Of a stretch of DNA of 64,000 bases, positions 51,767 through 61,567 are shown in pieces (within the stretch, counting starts at the first letter, position 1; every line of letters starts with the position of its first letter). The stretch lies in NCBI RefSeq assembly GCF_900188235.1, contig NZ_FZNT01000001.1, positions 1 to 64,000 on the forward strand, in the 5' to 3' direction. Below the pieces are notes generated by a model. The model was not told where the DNA came from and ran no database searches. It was given only the letters and a program-made list of their open reading frames with translations. Origin of the DNA: Lutibacter agarilyticus. Lineage in GTDB: Bacteria; Bacteroidota; Bacteroidia; Flavobacteriales; Flavobacteriaceae. Both the position numbers and the translations under genes were made by a program.

Positions 51767-53134
51767 ATGTCTGAAAATGAAACGTTTAAAAAACATTATG
51801 TGGCAGTTATTGGAGGTTCAATTGCTGGTTCTGAAGCAGCTAATTTATTAGCCGAAAGTGGATTTAAAGTGGTGGTTTTTGAAATGAATAAATTACCGTA
51901 TGGTAAAATTGAAGACGGACTTCCAAATTGGCATGTAAATTTAAGAGATCGTCAAATTAAAGAAATTGATAGAAAGCTAGCGCATCCAAATATTACTTTT
52001 GTGCCAAATACAAAAATAGGAAAGGACATTCAGTTTTTGGATTTGCTAAATAATTGGGGGTTTTCGGCTATAATAATTGCAAATGGTGCTTGGTGTGATA
52101 GGCGTTTAACGATTCCTGCTATTGAACAGTTTTTAGATAAAGAATTGGTATATCAAAACCCGTTTATTTATTGGTTTAACCATAAACACGAACACGATTA
52201 TAACGGGCATAATTATTTTTTAAGAGATAATACGGTTGTTATTGGCGGTGGTTTGGCTTCACTAGACGTGGTTAAAATTGTAATGATTGAGTTGGTGAAA
52301 AAACAGTTGTATTTAGATAAAGGAATTGATGTAGATTTATTTACGTTAGAAAAAGAAGGAATTCCGAAGGTTTTAGCTGCACACGGAATAACTTTTGAAG
52401 AATTAAATATTGGAAAAGCAAAGTTGGTTTACAGAAGAACAGCTAAGTATATGCCGTTGAAATCGCCTAAAGATCATACAAAGGAAAGTATTGAAGCAGC
52501 GCAAAAAGTTTCAGAAAAATTATTGAATAAATATTTAGAAAAATATGCCTTCGAATTTATTCCTTTGGCAATCCCGGTTGGTTTTAAAGAAGAAAACGGG
52601 AAATTAGTAGCTGTTGTTTTTCAAAATGTAAGTCTTGAGAGCGGTCGTATTATTCCTGTAGAAAATAGTTTTTTTGAACTAGAAACAGCGATGTTGATAG
52701 CTTCCATAGGAAGCGTTCCTGAGCAAATTTCGGGACTAAATTATGAATGGGGTACATTAAAAATGAAAGAACCAGAAGGATACCGTGTTGCAGGGTTTAA
52801 CAATGTTTTTGCAGTGGGAAATGCAGTTACAGGAAGAGGGAATATTCAAGAGTCTAAAAAACACGGTAAGCAAATGACAGAAAAAATAATTGATGAACAC
52901 TTAACAAATGATGCTTTAGAAAACTGGCTTACAAATTTCAATTCTCAAATTATAAATGATGTAGATGATCAAGTATTAACTATTTCAAAGCAAATTTCAA
53001 AGCAACAAATTCAGCCAATAGCTAGTATTGAATCTATGTTGCAAAAAGTTGCTGAAATTCATAAAAATAACAATTATACTACCTATCAAAATTGGGTTGA
53101 AAAAAATATACCAATTAGACTGGAACAACTCTAA
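51767..53134 (+). CDS. FAD/NAD(P)-dependent oxidoreductase (GltD / ferredoxin-NADP reductase-like)
   Basis: 455 aa with two dinucleotide-binding motifs: VAVIGGSIAGSEAA (FAD, residues 13-25) and VVIGGGLASLDVVK (NAD(P), about 158-171), and a C-terminal FNNVFAVGNAVTGRGN FAD contact. It resembles the reductase subunit of glutamate synthase and related electron-bifurcating enzymes but lacks an N-terminal iron-sulfur domain. Partner and electron donor are unknown. It is monocistronic. Confidence 0.8.
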   Translation: MSENETFKKHYVAVIGGSIAGSEAANLLAESGFKVVVFEMNKLPYGKIEDGLPNWHVNLRDRQIKEIDRKLAHPNITFVPNTKIGKDIQFLDLLNNWGFSAIIIANGAWCDRRLTIPAIEQFLDKELVYQNPFIYWFNHKHEHDYNGHNYFLRDNTVVIGGGLASLDVVKIVMIELVKKQLYLDKGIDVDLFTLEKEGIPKVLAAHGITFEELNIGKAKLVYRRTAKYMPLKSPKDHTKESIEAAQKVSEKLLNKYLEKYAFEFIPLAIPVGFKEENGKLVAVVFQNVSLESGRIIPVENSFFELETAMLIASIGSVPEQISGLNYEWGTLKMKEPEGYRVAGFNNVFAVGNAVTGRGNIQESKKHGKQMTEKIIDEHLTNDALENWLTNFNSQIINDVDDQVLTISKQISKQQIQPIASIESMLQKVAEIHKNNNYTTYQNWVEKNIPIRLEQL

Positions 53135-53206
53135 TTAAAATAAAAATGTGTTTGGAAATGAACATACCATAATTATTGTTATTTTTGGAAGGCAAACGTA
53201 TACTTC

Positions 53207-55258
53207 GTGAAAAAAATAATAAATAAAATCCTTGTCAACCACTCATTAATTTATAAGTTGTTTTTATATATAGGAACCATTTTTTTAGTGGTGTATCTAT
53301 TTCCGAAAGGAGGGCAATTTAAGTACGAATTTCAAAAAGGGAAACCTTGGCAGTATGAAAATTACTATGCGCCTTTTGATTTTGCTATTCAGAAATCTGC
53401 AAGTGAGATTGAAACTGAAACTCAAAAGATTAAAGAGAATTCTGAGCAATTTTTTAAATACAATGAAGAAATTGCAAGAAATGTTAAAATAACAGTTTCA
53501 GAAAAAGTGGTTCCTATTTTAGCAAGTTCAGAGTTGTCTGACCAATTTAAAATTGATGTAGAAGCAAAAGTTAATTCCATTTTAAATACCATTTATAAAT
53601 ACGGATATATAACCCCCGAAAGCGAACAACAAATTAAAAATCTACAAATAACGTTAAGGAGTGGCAATACCATTCAGAAAATTTCGCCAATAAAATTATT
53701 TAAATCCTCACAAATATTAGCATTCATCAATTCACAATTGGGAGTTCAACCTATGACTCAAGAAGAGCATGCGATTTTAAATATTTTGTATGAAGAAATA
53801 AAGCCAAATGTTAGTTTTGATGAAAGTTTTACAGAGAAAGCTCTGCAAGAAAATTTGGAAAAAATATCCTATACCAAAGGTTTAATTTCAGAAAAAGAAC
53901 GCATAATTTTAAAAGGAGATATTGTTGAAGGGGAGAAGTTAGTTATTTTAAATTCTATCAAAAATGAATTTGAGTCACAGGTTTGGAGCAAATCAAATTA
54001 CAATTGGATCGTTGCAGGTTATACCATTTTGGTAGCCTTAGCTTTTTCAATGCTATTTTTATTCTTAAGAAAATACCGTATTGAAATTTTTGAAAATAAC
54101 ACCAAAGTAACGTTTATATTTTTCAATATTATTTTAGTTGTGCTATTGCTAACAGTACTTGTGAAGTACGATGCAAAGTATATTTATGCAGCTCCAATTG
54201 TAACTTTACCTTTGGTGTTAAAAGCGTTTTTTGACGCACGCTTAGGGTTGTTTACTTATGTGTTAACAGTAATGCTTTTAGGGTTTATTGTACCCAACAG
54301 TTTTGAATTTATATTTTTACAAATTATAGCAGGTATTGTAACCATACTTACTGTTTCAGAATTATATAAAAGAGCCAATTTATTTATTACGGTGCTACAA
54401 ATTACCTTGGTTTATTTTGTTGCTTATTTTGCTTTTTCAATTATACAAGAAGGGAATGCGCAGAATTTAAATTACGAAAAATTTTTATACTTTGTAATTA
54501 ACGGGGCGGCTACATTATTTGTATTGCCTTTAATTTATATTTTTGAAAAACTATTTAAATTGGTGTCAGATGAATCGCTGAAAGAGCTATCGAATACCAA
54601 TTCAAAGCTTTTAAGAGCTTTAGCAGAAAATGCACCAGGAACATTTCAACATTCGTTACAAGTAGCCAATTTGGCTGAAGCAGCTGCTAATGAAATCAAT
54701 GCAAATTCAATGTTGGTAAGAACAGGAGCATTGTATCATGACATTGGTAAAATGTTAAATCCAATGTATTTTACTGAAAATCAATCTACCAATGTAAATC
54801 CGCATAACGAATTAACACCAAAGGATAGTGCTAGTATTATTGTAGATCATATTTTAAAAGGGATTGAACTTGCTAAAAAAAATAGGATACCTGATAGAAT
54901 TATAGATTTTATTAGAACACACCACGGAACAACATTGGTTTATTATTTTTATAAAACTGAAGAAAAATTAAGTGGAAGCGCAGACCCTAAAGATTTTCAA
55001 TATCCTGGGCCAATTCCTTTTTCAAAAGAAACAGCTATTTTAATGATGTGTGACTCTGTAGAAGCCGCATCAAAGAGTATAAAAGAACCAACAGCACAAG
55101 CTTTTGATAATTTGGTTGAAAAGATTGTAAATAAGCAAATGGAGGACGGACAGTTTATGAATGCTGATATTACTTTTAAGGAGCTACAAACCATTAAAAA
55201 GGTGTTAAAGAAGAAGTTAAAGAACATTTACCACGTTAGAATTGAATACCCAGAATAA
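53207..55258 (+). CDS. 7TM-HD family phosphohydrolase (PgpH/YqfF-like)
   Basis: 683 aa. An N-terminal TM and extracellular 7TMR-HD region (about 45-260) are followed by seven TM helices (about 265-450) and a cytoplasmic HD domain (HSLQVANLAEAAANEI, YHDIGKM, RTHHGTTLVYYFY). In Gram-positives the homologue PgpH hydrolyses cyclic-di-AMP; the same activity is likely but not shown here. The start is GTG. It is followed by the tRNA operon. Confidence 0.9.
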   Translation: MKKIINKILVNHSLIYKLFLYIGTIFLVVYLFPKGGQFKYEFQKGKPWQYENYYAPFDFAIQKSASEIETETQKIKENSEQFFKYNEEIARNVKITVSEKVVPILASSELSDQFKIDVEAKVNSILNTIYKYGYITPESEQQIKNLQITLRSGNTIQKISPIKLFKSSQILAFINSQLGVQPMTQEEHAILNILYEEIKPNVSFDESFTEKALQENLEKISYTKGLISEKERIILKGDIVEGEKLVILNSIKNEFESQVWSKSNYNWIVAGYTILVALAFSMLFLFLRKYRIEIFENNTKVTFIFFNIILVVLLLTVLVKYDAKYIYAAPIVTLPLVLKAFFDARLGLFTYVLTVMLLGFIVPNSFEFIFLQIIAGIVTILTVSELYKRANLFITVLQITLVYFVAYFAFSIIQEGNAQNLNYEKFLYFVINGAATLFVLPLIYIFEKLFKLVSDESLKELSNTNSKLLRALAENAPGTFQHSLQVANLAEAAANEINANSMLVRTGALYHDIGKMLNPMYFTENQSTNVNPHNELTPKDSASIIVDHILKGIELAKKNRIPDRIIDFIRTHHGTTLVYYFYKTEEKLSGSADPKDFQYPGPIPFSKETAILMMCDSVEAASKSIKEPTAQAFDNLVEKIVNKQMEDGQFMNADITFKELQTIKKVLKKKLKNIYHVRIEYPE

Positions 55259-55294
55259 AAAAGTTGTTTTTTATTAAAAAAATAGTGAAAAAAA

Positions 55295-55326
55295 GTTGTG
55301 TAAATGTAATTCGAACCTTACATTTG
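55295..55326 (+). promoter_or_regulatory. Promoter of the tRNA operon
   Basis: GTTG at 55295-55298 and TACATTTG (perfect TAnnTTTG) at 55319-55326 are separated by 20 bases. Transcription would start near 55332, 30 bases before the first tRNA. Confidence 0.7.
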
Positions 55327-55361
55327 CACTCGCAAAAATAAGTTCATATAACATATTTTTA

Positions 55362-55445
55362 GGAGAGGTGCCAGAGTGGTAATGGAGCAGATTGCTAATC
55401 TGTCGACGGGTAACTGTCGCCAGGGTTCGAGTCCCTGTCTCTCCG
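55362..55445 (+). tRNA. tRNA-Ser (anticodon GCU)
   Basis: Type II tRNA of 84 bases with a long variable arm. Acceptor GGAGAGG pairs with TCTCTCC. The anticodon loop reads TTGCTAA between GA and TC pairs, giving GCT. The T arm has GGTTCGAGTCC. CCA is not encoded. Confidence 0.95.
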
Positions 55446-55465
55446 CAAATTAAAAGATAATCATT

Positions 55466-55540
55466 CGGGGTGTAGCGTAGCCCGGTTATCGCGCCACGTT
55501 TGGGACGTGGAGGCCGCAGGTTCGAATCCTGCCACCCCGA
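55466..55540 (+). tRNA. tRNA-Pro (anticodon UGG)
   Basis: 75-base cloverleaf. Acceptor CGGGGTG pairs with CACCCCG. The anticodon arm CCACG TTTGGGA CGTGG gives TGG. The T arm has GGTTCGAATCC. CCA is not encoded. It is spaced 20 bases from tRNA-Ser. Confidence 0.96.
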
Positions 55541-55573
55541 CAAAGGTTAATTATTACCTTCAAAAAAAATAAT

Positions 55574-55647
<74 letters not shown>

Positions 55648-55671
55648 CTTTTACAGTGTTCAAAGCACTTC

Positions 55672-55709
55672 AAAACCTTGTAAACCTTATGTTTTACAAG
55701 GTTTTTTGT
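55672..55709 (+). terminator. Intrinsic terminator of the tRNA operon
   Basis: AAAACCTTGTAAA pairs perfectly with TTTACAAGGTTTT across an 8-base loop, then more T residues. It lies 24 bases after tRNA-Arg. Confidence 0.9.
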
Positions 55710-56217
55710 TTTTTAGACCATCATATTATTTAATATTATTTCATATATTGTGGTAGCTAAAAGGTAAACAGATTTAAAAATTGAATTTTGTTTACCAATT
55801 TAGCAGCTCAGCCCTTTAAAATTAAGGGTTTCTAGTATGTTTAAAATACTGCAATTAGCAAGTGAAAATAACGTTAATACCTGCTTACAAAGAGTATTGG
55901 ATTGTCGAGTTTTATAATGACAGGAAATAAAACACAACCATTTTTTTTGATCAAAATAAGTGCAACAAACAAATACCTGACTAAAATTAGATAGGTGTTT
56001 TAGTTATATTCGAACAATCATTCAATTCCAGCCAAAATGACATAAATCATAGTTTAAAAAATCTATATGATATAAATTAGTAATTCAAACAATTGAAGGC
56101 AATAAAATCATTTATGTTAAAGTAAAATATTCTTTTATCAGATTTAGATAAACGATGAGCCCTATTTTTTCATTGGTCATTATAAATGAGTAATGAGTTT
56201 GATAGAAAACAGTTAAA
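55710..56217. other. Gene-free spacer after the tRNA operon
   Basis: About 510 AT-rich bases with frequent stops in all frames. No gene, no recognised repeat and no integrase or attachment-site duplication was seen after the tRNA genes. Confidence 0.5.
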
Positions 56218-56967
56218 ATGAAAAAGTATTATTTCATATTTTTAATTTTGATATCTATAAGTTGTCAAAATCAAGAAAAAATCATTGAGAAAGAACCTTG
56301 GATTAAAAAAACAACATCTCAATGGCCTAATTTTGCATTAACAAATACAATTAAGTTTACAGATACAATTTATCAAAACATTGCAAATTCATTTTTAGTT
56401 GATACTGGTTTTGATACAATTGCAGTTACTTGTAAACACATTTTTTTGGTTTTTAAGAGTAATGATTTAAGTACAATTGATTTGGGGAGTAGTTTTGTAA
56501 ATTGGAGAATGTATCCTAAAGGTCAGAATGAAAAGGATGTTCAAATAAGTCAATTGATAAATAAGAATTCCAATGAACTAGTAGGAGAATTCAATACTTT
56601 GAAAAATAGAGATTGGATTATTTTCAAAGTAAAGCAAACGAATAGTGGTATTTATCCTTTAAAAATAAGAACAACTCCTCTTAAAAAAGGAGAATTTGTG
56701 TACTCTGTTGGTTGGGGGCACCAACAAAATTCAAAATTACCATTATTGATAAAAATGAAAATGTATAAAAATTTAGGAAATTACTATTATATCCTAACTG
56801 AAACTAAAAATATAAACCCTGTAGGTAGAAGTGGTTCTCCTGTAATAGATTCAAATGGATATTTAGTTGGAATTGTTTCTGGAGCAGAAGGTAATTTGGG
56901 CGTAATTGGTTCTGTAAAATACCTCACAGAACAATTTGATAAGCACAATATAAAATACGTAAAATAG
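56218..56967 (+). CDS. Trypsin-fold serine peptidase-like lipoprotein
   Basis: 249 aa with lipoprotein signal (SISC, Cys16). A chymotrypsin-like triad can be placed: His74 in AVTCKHIFLV, Asp132 in LKNRDWIIFKV, and Ser205 in PVGRSGSPVIDSNGYLVGIVSG. Spacing fits the family, although the usual TAAH and GDSGGP are relaxed. It probably cleaves or binds a periplasmic or surface protein. The gene stands alone between the tRNA operon and the kinase/phosphatase pair. Confidence 0.75.
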   Translation: MKKYYFIFLILISISCQNQEKIIEKEPWIKKTTSQWPNFALTNTIKFTDTIYQNIANSFLVDTGFDTIAVTCKHIFLVFKSNDLSTIDLGSSFVNWRMYPKGQNEKDVQISQLINKNSNELVGEFNTLKNRDWIIFKVKQTNSGIYPLKIRTTPLKKGEFVYSVGWGHQQNSKLPLLIKMKMYKNLGNYYYILTETKNINPVGRSGSPVIDSNGYLVGIVSGAEGNLGVIGSVKYLTEQFDKHNIKYVK

Positions 56968-57291
56968 CCATCAGCAACATCTCATAAAATGAATGCTTAG
57001 ATTTTAACGAACATAAATATCAAGTAATGTCTAGCTAAAATTGGCAGGTATTTTACTTACTTCGAAACAAGCTTTTCAAAGTAAAATAAATGAAAAAAAC
57101 TAACAAACTAATGCACCATTAATAGTCAAAACAATAGTGTACGTGGGTAATGCTCAATAGGTCAAATTTCATTAGAATTCATGTTAATTTAATAAATGAA
57201 AAACAATAGTTATTCATACCAACCTGTAATTATATCAGTAGTATATTACAAACTTTACACCCAATAAATACTTTGTTATATTTGATGTCTT
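56968..57291. other. Spacer with promoter of the kinase/phosphatase pair
   Basis: About 320 bases with no gene. The last 40 bases carry a strong promoter match, listed separately. Confidence 0.5.
57254..57284 (+). promoter_or_regulatory. Promoter giving a nearly leaderless kinase transcript
   Basis: TTTA at 57254-57257 and TATATTTG (perfect TAnnTTTG) at 57277-57284 are 19 bases apart. The ATG at 57292 begins only 7 bases after the -7 element, so the message is expected to start at or within about 3 bases of the start codon. Confidence 0.65.
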
Positions 57292-58239
57292 ATGAATGAA
57301 TATTTTAAATCAATCATTCTGCAGAGAACTGGAGCATCTTCTTTATTTGAAAAAGAGGTGATCCAAGAATTGTGGAGTGGGTACGGAAAAATTATACGAG
57401 TTGGATTAGAGAATACTTCTGTAGAAAGTGTTATTGTAAAACACGTTCAGTTGCCCATAGATAAAAATCACCCCCGAGGATGGAACACTGATATCGGTCA
57501 TCAACGAAAAGTGAAGTCTTACAAAGTAGAGACTACATGGTATGACACATATAGTAAAAATAGCGCTGCGCGTTTACCACAATGCCTTGCCCTTGAGAAG
57601 CAAAATGATGAAGTGCTAATAGTGCTAGAGGATTTGGATGAAGCTGGTTACCCCTTGCGTAAGAACACTATTATATGGGAAGAAATAGTTGAGTGTTTAG
57701 CATGGTTGGCTAAATTTCACGCAAGTTACCTTGGAAAAGTTCCAAATGGTCTTTGGGAATCAGGAACCTATTGGCATTTGGGAACCAGACCTCAGGAATT
57801 AGCAGTATTAGAAGACCAAAGTTTGAGAGCCGCTGCTGCTGCCATTGATGAAAAACTGAATACATGTGAATACAAAACTTTTGTTCACGGGGATGCCAAA
57901 CTGGCAAACTTTTGTTGTGCTAAAGACGGACAGGTTGCTGGCGTAGATTTTCAGTATGTAGGTGGAGGTTGTGGAATGAAAGATGTAGCGTATTTTATAG
58001 GAAGTTGTCTAAACGAAAAAGAGTGTGAGCGTTTGGAAGCTCAAATCCTAGATACCTATTTCGAGCATTTACAAAATGAAATGAAGGAAAGAAATGAAGC
58101 ACTAGAAAGGGAATGGAGATCTTTATATCGAGTAGCTTGGGCAGACTTTCATAGATTTCTAAAAGGATGGAGTCCAGGGCACTGGAAGATAAATAGTTAT
58201 AGTGAACGTATCACTTCAGAAGTAATCAATAATCTTTAA
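57292..58239 (+). CDS. Small-molecule kinase of the aminoglycoside-phosphotransferase / EcKinase-like fold
   Basis: 315 aa with a protein-kinase-like fold. Catalytic loop [11 protein letters not shown] (His199, Asp201, Asn206) and [10 protein letters not shown], where Asp219 is the metal ligand and Gln replaces the usual Glu of the DxE/DFG-like motif, as in ecdysteroid-kinase-like proteins. An ATP-site Lys (VIVKHVQL, Lys50) and [11 protein letters not shown] complete the site. The substrate is probably a hydroxylated small molecule. It lies 2 bases from an IMPase-family phosphatase gene, so the pair may phosphorylate and dephosphorylate related compounds. Confidence 0.8.
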   Translation: MNEYFKSIILQRTGASSLFEKEVIQELWSGYGKIIRVGLENTSVESVIVKHVQLPIDKNHPRGWNTDIGHQRKVKSYKVETTWYDTYSKNSAARLPQCLALEKQNDEVLIVLEDLDEAGYPLRKNTIIWEEIVECLAWLAKFHASYLGKVPNGLWESGTYWHLGTRPQELAVLEDQSLRAAAAAIDEKLNTCEYKTFVHGDAKLANFCCAKDGQVAGVDFQYVGGGCGMKDVAYFIGSCLNEKECERLEAQILDTYFEHLQNEMKERNEALEREWRSLYRVAWADFHRFLKGWSPGHWKINSYSERITSEVINNL

Positions 58240-58241
58240 AA

Positions 58242-59069
58242 ATGGATCTAATACAACTTAGCAATATAGCAATCAAGGCTGCACTTTCAGCAGGGAAAGT
58301 CATTCAGAAGTATATGAATAATGATGTTTTAGTGGAAAAAAAGAAAGGTGGATCAAGCTATGCCTCACAAGTCGTAACCGCTGTAGATATAGCATGTGAA
58401 ACAGCAATTCTTTCTCACTTACGTCCTATTTGTGACCAGTTTGATTTAGCACTTTTATCAGAAGAAACCGAAGATGATGGTAGCCGATTTGAAAAGAACT
58501 TTTTTTGGTGTATGGACCCTATGGACGGAACGCTTGCTTTTATCAATAAACATCCAGGATATGCTGTATCAATTGCTTTAGTATCAAAAGACGGCACACC
58601 ATATATTGGAGTGGTATTTGATCCTAGCACGAATTCATTGTATCATGCAATTAAAGGAAATGGGGTGTTTAAGAATGGTAGCACTTGGAAAATTAAGCAT
58701 ACAAATGACTATTTAACGTATGTAACAGATAGAAAGTTGAAGGATACACCTCGTTCAACCGAAATAGAAAGGTTGCTAAATGAAAACGTAGCGGAATTGA
58801 GTTTGAATGGAGTAAAAGAAATTGCTGGGGCAGGATCAGTATTAAATGCTATTCATGTACTAGAAAAGGGCCCTGCATGTATGTTAAAGTTTCCGAAAAA
58901 AGAAAGCGGCGGTGGTAGTATATGGGATTTTGCTGCTACAGCTTGTATTTACAAGGAATTAGGACTATCCGCAACAAATTTTGAAGGAGGAAGATTGGAC
59001 TTGAATAGAAAAGATGGGACTTTTATGAATCAAGAAGGCGTCTTTTATACTAATTTAATTTGTAAATAG
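58242..59069 (+). CDS. Inositol-monophosphatase family phosphatase (CysQ-like)
   Basis: 275 aa. Lithium-sensitive phosphatase motifs: LLSEETEDD (Glu74, Glu75), MDPMDGTLAF (Asp92, Asp95), and GGSIWDFAATA (Asp229). The family includes 3'(2'),5'-bisphosphate nucleotidase and inositol or sugar phosphatases; specificity cannot be read here. It is translated from the same message as the kinase (2-base gap). Confidence 0.86.
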   Translation: MDLIQLSNIAIKAALSAGKVIQKYMNNDVLVEKKKGGSSYASQVVTAVDIACETAILSHLRPICDQFDLALLSEETEDDGSRFEKNFFWCMDPMDGTLAFINKHPGYAVSIALVSKDGTPYIGVVFDPSTNSLYHAIKGNGVFKNGSTWKIKHTNDYLTYVTDRKLKDTPRSTEIERLLNENVAELSLNGVKEIAGAGSVLNAIHVLEKGPACMLKFPKKESGGGSIWDFAATACIYKELGLSATNFEGGRLDLNRKDGTFMNQEGVFYTNLICK

Positions 59070-59555
59070 AACCGATGTATAGAATACTGAATTATAATTT
59101 TTTTTAAAAATTAATGATAGATCACACCGAGCTTGACGAAGTATTGATTCATAATTTTATCATTCACTGAGGATTTTTCCAAGTAGGTCGTCATCCTGAA
59201 CTTGTTTCAGGATCTCATCAAACAAAACTAACAACCAGCAACCAATTGGTTACTGAGCGGAGCCGAAGCATAACCCAAATCACTACCAACCTAAACACTA
59301 GAGAAATTGAAAAAAGATATGGCACCAGAATTCGGAGTAGATTACGTGAGATGTTTAACTTTTTGAGTTTTGAAAAAAAATCAATAGATAAGAGACAATA
59401 ATTTTTTCAATTGAGCTTATGATTATTTCAGTAGTATGTTAAATGCTAGAGTAAGCCAAAAGCATTATTCCATATAGTAATTGAGCTCTAATTTTTTAAA
59501 TTAATTTACAAATAAAAGAGGGTTAAGTTGATGGTAAACAAAAATGAATTTTAAA
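59070..59555. repeat. Intergenic region with dispersed repeat
   Basis: About 490 bases without a gene. CGTCATCCTGAACTTGTTTC plus AGGATCTCATCA at 59189-59220 is a clear copy of the palindromic repeat family. A GGTTACTGAGCGGAGCCGAA element follows at about 59248. Confidence 0.65.
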
Positions 59556-61145
59556 TTAAGAATTATCAAGTTCAATTAAATATTCAACTAGGTTTTGCTC
59601 TCTTTCTAATTTTAATTTTTTTCTCAATCTATACCTAGCAAGTTCAACACCACGAGAAGTAATATTCAGCATTTTTGAAATTTCCTTAGAGCTCATATTC
59701 ATTCTTAAAAATGCAGCAAGTTTAATTTCTCTGGGTGAAAGTTTTATGTTATTCTCTGAAAGTTTTTTTAAATAATTTCCGTGAACTTGATCAAAATGAT
59801 ACGCAAATTGATCCCAAGAATCGTTGTTTGAGAGTTCCTTATCAATGGTTTTAATTATTCTCTTCAACTCTTTTTTTGAATCAACCTGATTTAGAGATGA
59901 AACAATATTATTTTGAATATCTTTAATAAAATCATTGTTTTTAACCAAGTGCATTGTGATAGTTGTCAACTGATCGTTTTTACTATCAAGCTCTGTTTTT
60001 AGTTTTTCATGTTCTAATTTAGTTATTTCTTCATCTTTAATTTTAAGAGCTAATTCTTTTTTTTCGTAAATGATTAATTTTTCTTTTCTGTGTTTTTTTC
60101 GTTGGATTAGCGGAAGTAAGGTTAAAGAAATTAGGATTAAAATTAGATAACTTATTTTAGCCAAGTTTGTAACATACCAAGGTGTTAAAACTTCAAATGA
60201 GAAGTTTGATACATCACTCTCCAAATCGTAAATATTCTGAGCTTTAATTTCAAGTGTATATTTTCCAAAAGGTAAATGTGTAAATTCTTTTTCGCCTGAA
60301 TTTGTCCATTTAGACCAATGTTCATCAAGAGGTAAAAGCCTGTAGCTGAATTTTAAATCTTCAAACCCGTCAAAATAAGGTGCAGCATAGTGAAACTTAA
60401 TTGAGTGGGTTTCTGTTATTTTAATTTCATCAACATATGAAGGATTATAAGTTGTTAAAGAATCTGTAGGAGATTGTGTTTCAACTTTTCTAAGTAACAC
60501 TTTAAAATTATCATTTATGAATAGTTTTTTGTTAGGGTTGTAATCAATAAAACCTTCTTTAGCACCTATAAGTACATTGTTTTTGTCAAGTATTGATATG
60601 TTGGCTAAATCATCACTAATAAATTTGTTGATATGTTTAAAAATATTGGTTTCATTTTCAAAAGTACCAAACCCTTTTTGATATAAATTCCCGAATTTTT
60701 TATGCTGAATATAAAAGATACTATTACTATCATTTGAAGCTATATCACTAATGTACTCTGTTCCTAGCCATTTATTAAAATACAAATTAGGACTAAAAGT
60801 TTTAGAGCTTTCATTAAAATCATAAATACCTTTTTCGGTTGTAATTACTAACTTATTGTTTAGGGAGTAAACATCGATCATTATGTTAGAAGGAAGACCA
60901 TTGTTTTTACCAAAATTTTGAATTTTTTTTTGAATTTTTAAATTCGAATTAAATTCAATTCTAAAAGCACCTTTTGAAATATGTGTCATCCAGAGTGTTG
61001 AATCGTTTTCAAATTCCATAATTCTTGAAGACTCTTCTAGTCCTTCAACCTTTCGAATTGTAGACCAGTTATCTTTATTGTTACTGAAAAGCGAAATTCC
61101 TCTATAGTCACCACTTATTACAAGATTTGGTATTTTAGTATTCAT
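59556..61145 (-). CDS. 5'-truncated hybrid regulator: propeller remnant, Y_Y_Y domain, TM, coiled coil, LuxR-type HTH
   Basis: 529 aa. C-terminal parts are complete: Y_Y_Y domain (SYRLLPLDEHWSKWTNSG), one TM helix (about 330-352), coiled coil, and HTH (KLSPREIKLAAFLRMNMSS, RYRLRKKL). Full-length relatives are about 900 aa, with a signal peptide and two propellers. Here the reading frame continues without stop upstream of this Met to 61535, and the 60 codons just before it still look like propeller sequence (GGYPFKIITGSEGQVYHF), but no signal peptide or start is found. The gene has lost about 350 N-terminal residues and cannot sense a periplasmic ligand normally. Such regulators usually control polysaccharide use. 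Confidence 0.75.
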   Translation of the reverse strand: MNTKIPNLVISGDYRGISLFSNNKDNWSTIRKVEGLEESSRIMEFENDSTLWMTHISKGAFRIEFNSNLKIQKKIQNFGKNNGLPSNIMIDVYSLNNKLVITTEKGIYDFNESSKTFSPNLYFNKWLGTEYISDIASNDSNSIFYIQHKKFGNLYQKGFGTFENETNIFKHINKFISDDLANISILDKNNVLIGAKEGFIDYNPNKKLFINDNFKVLLRKVETQSPTDSLTTYNPSYVDEIKITETHSIKFHYAAPYFDGFEDLKFSYRLLPLDEHWSKWTNSGEKEFTHLPFGKYTLEIKAQNIYDLESDVSNFSFEVLTPWYVTNLAKISYLILILISLTLLPLIQRKKHRKEKLIIYEKKELALKIKDEEITKLEHEKLKTELDSKNDQLTTITMHLVKNNDFIKDIQNNIVSSLNQVDSKKELKRIIKTIDKELSNNDSWDQFAYHFDQVHGNYLKKLSENNIKLSPREIKLAAFLRMNMSSKEISKMLNITSRGVELARYRLRKKLKLEREQNLVEYLIELDNS

Positions 61146-61567
61146 AAATTCCCAACTTCCAACATCTTGAATTTGAGTTAAATTTTCACCCTTTAATTCA
61201 AAAGCTCCACGGTCGTGGTTTAAAATCAGTTTATTTCCAGCTTCAGAAAAGTGGTAAACTTGTCCTTCACTTCCTGTAATTATTTTAAAAGGATAGCCTC
61301 CTGATATATTGTTTTCATTCTGTTGAATAATTAGTTTTCTACACTTAAAAAACAGAAGGCATATTGATGTTTTTAGTTGATAAGAATTGAAGTGTTTTAT
61401 GAGTAGATTGTTGTTAAGGTATTGGTTGTTAGTTGTGTAATTGTTTGATTGGGAGGTTTTGATGTGTTCTGTCTTAAGCTTTGATGAGTTTTTGAAGTGA
61501 TGTAATCTAAGTATTGAGTTAATGTAGGTTGTTACTTAGTGCTATATTAATTCAAACTTAATTTAAC
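61146..61567. other. Truncation junction upstream of the regulator remnant
   Basis: The first 160 bases encode residual propeller sequence of the regulator on the minus strand. Protein-like sequence stops near 61310-61340, which is the probable deletion or insertion breakpoint. The remainder is AT-rich DNA leading to the broken T9SS gene on the plus strand. No transposase or inverted repeat was seen at the junction. Confidence 0.5.
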
